NCBI GenBank assembly: GCA_938002705.1
Contig: CALLAG010000246.1
Coordinates: forward strand, 1-7,524
Direction: 5' to 3'
Length of the DNA stretch: 7,524 bases
DNA from: an uncultured Saprospiraceae bacterium
GTDB taxonomy: Bacteria; Bacteroidota; Bacteroidia; Chitinophagales; Saprospiraceae
Below the pieces are notes generated by a model. It saw only the letters and a list, made by a program, of their open reading frames with translations, was not told the origin of the DNA and ran no database searches. The position numbers and the translations under genes are program-made. Positions within the stretch are counted from its first letter, which is position 1; every line of letters starts with the position of its first letter. Below are positions 7,295 to 7,524 of the stretch, piece after piece.

Positions 7295-7367
7295 CATAGT
7301 TCTATAAAACAAAACAGCTCCTTAATTTTCATTAAGAAGCTGACTATTATTTTTTTATAGAACTATG
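7295..7367. repeat. Nested inverted repeat (15-bp outer arms around a 12-bp hairpin)
   Basis: The outer arms at 7295-7309 and 7353-7367 are perfect reverse complements (CATAGTTCTATAAAA and its complement). Between them sits the terminator hairpin 7315-7342. The whole element is 73 bp. T-runs inside each outer arm place a T-tract after the inner hairpin on both strands, so it could stop transcription from either side. Confidence 0.7.
7306..7342 (-). terminator. Intrinsic terminator of the exbD transcript
   Basis: Read on the minus strand, CAGCTTCTTAAT (7342-7331) pairs fully with ATTAAGGAGCTG (7326-7315) through 11 Watson-Crick pairs and one G-U, around a GAAA tetraloop, followed by TTTTGTTTT. 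It begins 45 nt after the exbD stop. On the plus strand the G-U becomes a C-A mismatch, so the element is better formed for the minus-strand transcript. A T-rich tract also follows on the plus side, so it may act in both directions. Confidence 0.8.
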
Positions 7368-7387
7368 GTGTTCTTAGCACTGGAGAA

Positions 7388-7524
7388 CTATTTGACTGTT
7401 TTTGGTTTTGCAGAGTAATTAACTTTTAGTTGTCCAGCCTTTCTTAGTTGCGTTTTTATATCTGTAATGAAACCCATAGTTACATCACCATCTATTTTGA
7501 GAGATGATATAATTTGTGGAATCT
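7388..7524 (-). CDS. exbD: ExbD/TolR-family biopolymer transport protein, C-terminal end only
   Basis: The last 44 codons before a TAG stop at 7388-7390 are open to the window edge; the start lies to the right. The sequence reads SLKIDGDVTMGFITD, then QLRKAGQLKVNYSA, then a basic tail. This fits the periplasmic C-terminal domain of ExbD/TolR proteins, which work with ExbB in the inner membrane to pass proton-motive energy to TonB and outer-membrane transporters. The pattern of a D-x-x-V-x-M-G helix start, then LRKA and a final beta strand, resembles ExbD paralogues of Bacteroidota. The single N-terminal membrane span and its key Asp are not in view. It is convergent with fabG and followed by a strong terminator, so it is probably the last gene of its operon. 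With only 44 residues the call is good but not certain. Confidence 0.7.
   Translation of the reverse strand, partial: IPQIISSLKIDGDVTMGFITDIKTQLRKAGQLKVNYSAKPKTVK

Larger units (their letters stand above)
6577..7387. other. Gene-less, hairpin-rich interval between convergent fabG and exbD
   Basis: About 810 bp hold no reading frame that I can support on either strand; the longest ATG frames I read by eye are 20-34 codons with no recognisable product. The stretch is AT-rich with several T-runs (6725-6732, 6981-6988) and many short perfect or near-perfect hairpins, the main ones listed separately. I see no tRNA, tmRNA, RNase P or SRP RNA signature and no transposase remnant. There is no strong terminator directly after fabG, so its transcript may run into this interval. 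The density of hairpins suggests structured RNA, stacked terminators, or both. Confidence 0.7.

Noticed and set aside
7202..7297. A 31-residue minus-strand frame starting inside the outer arm of the nested repeat
   Set aside because: It lies just after a strong terminator on the same strand, with no promoter or homology to support it.

Overview
The window looks like a chromosomal piece of an AT-rich member of the Bacteroidota, most likely near the Saprospiraceae. This rests on sequence reading only. The clues are a very large, Cys- and Asp-rich secreted protein with SprB-like and MopE-like repeats and a GDxCDDxDPxTxND motif, a bifunctional class A penicillin-binding protein of the Bacteroidota layout, an ExbD tail of the Bacteroidota type, start codons without Shine-Dalgarno sequences, and candidate promoters of the TAnnTTTG type.

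Layout from left to right. (1) Positions 1-2906, minus strand: the first 968 codons of a giant exported adhesin-like protein whose 3' end lies outside the window. It fills the left 39% of the window. (2) Positions 2907-3110: a divergent promoter region. (3) Positions 3111-5783, plus strand: a penicillin-binding protein 1A with intact glycosyltransferase and transpeptidase motifs. (4) Positions 5833-6576, plus strand, 49 bp downstream: fabG, the 3-oxoacyl-ACP reductase of fatty-acid synthesis. (5) Positions 6577-7387: about 0.8 kb with no credible gene but many hairpins, including a long stem followed by eight T's and a nested inverted repeat that makes a strong terminator. (6) Positions 7388-7524, minus strand: the last 44 codons of an ExbD/TolR-type protein, which runs leftward into that terminator.

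PBP1A and FabG may be co-transcribed and both serve envelope growth (peptidoglycan and membrane lipid). ExbD would belong to a separate energy-transducing inner-membrane operon to the right. The giant protein is probably a cell-surface or released product of the type IX secretion system, but its C-terminal sorting domain is not in the window, so this is inference.

I see no defence system, CRISPR array, transposase, tRNA or rRNA. The parts most worth a second look are the domain mix of the giant protein (an N-terminal cohesin-like domain followed by SprB-like and MopE-like repeats), an extra Lys-rich helical insertion in the PBP, and the hairpin-rich gene-less interval, which may hold a small structured RNA.
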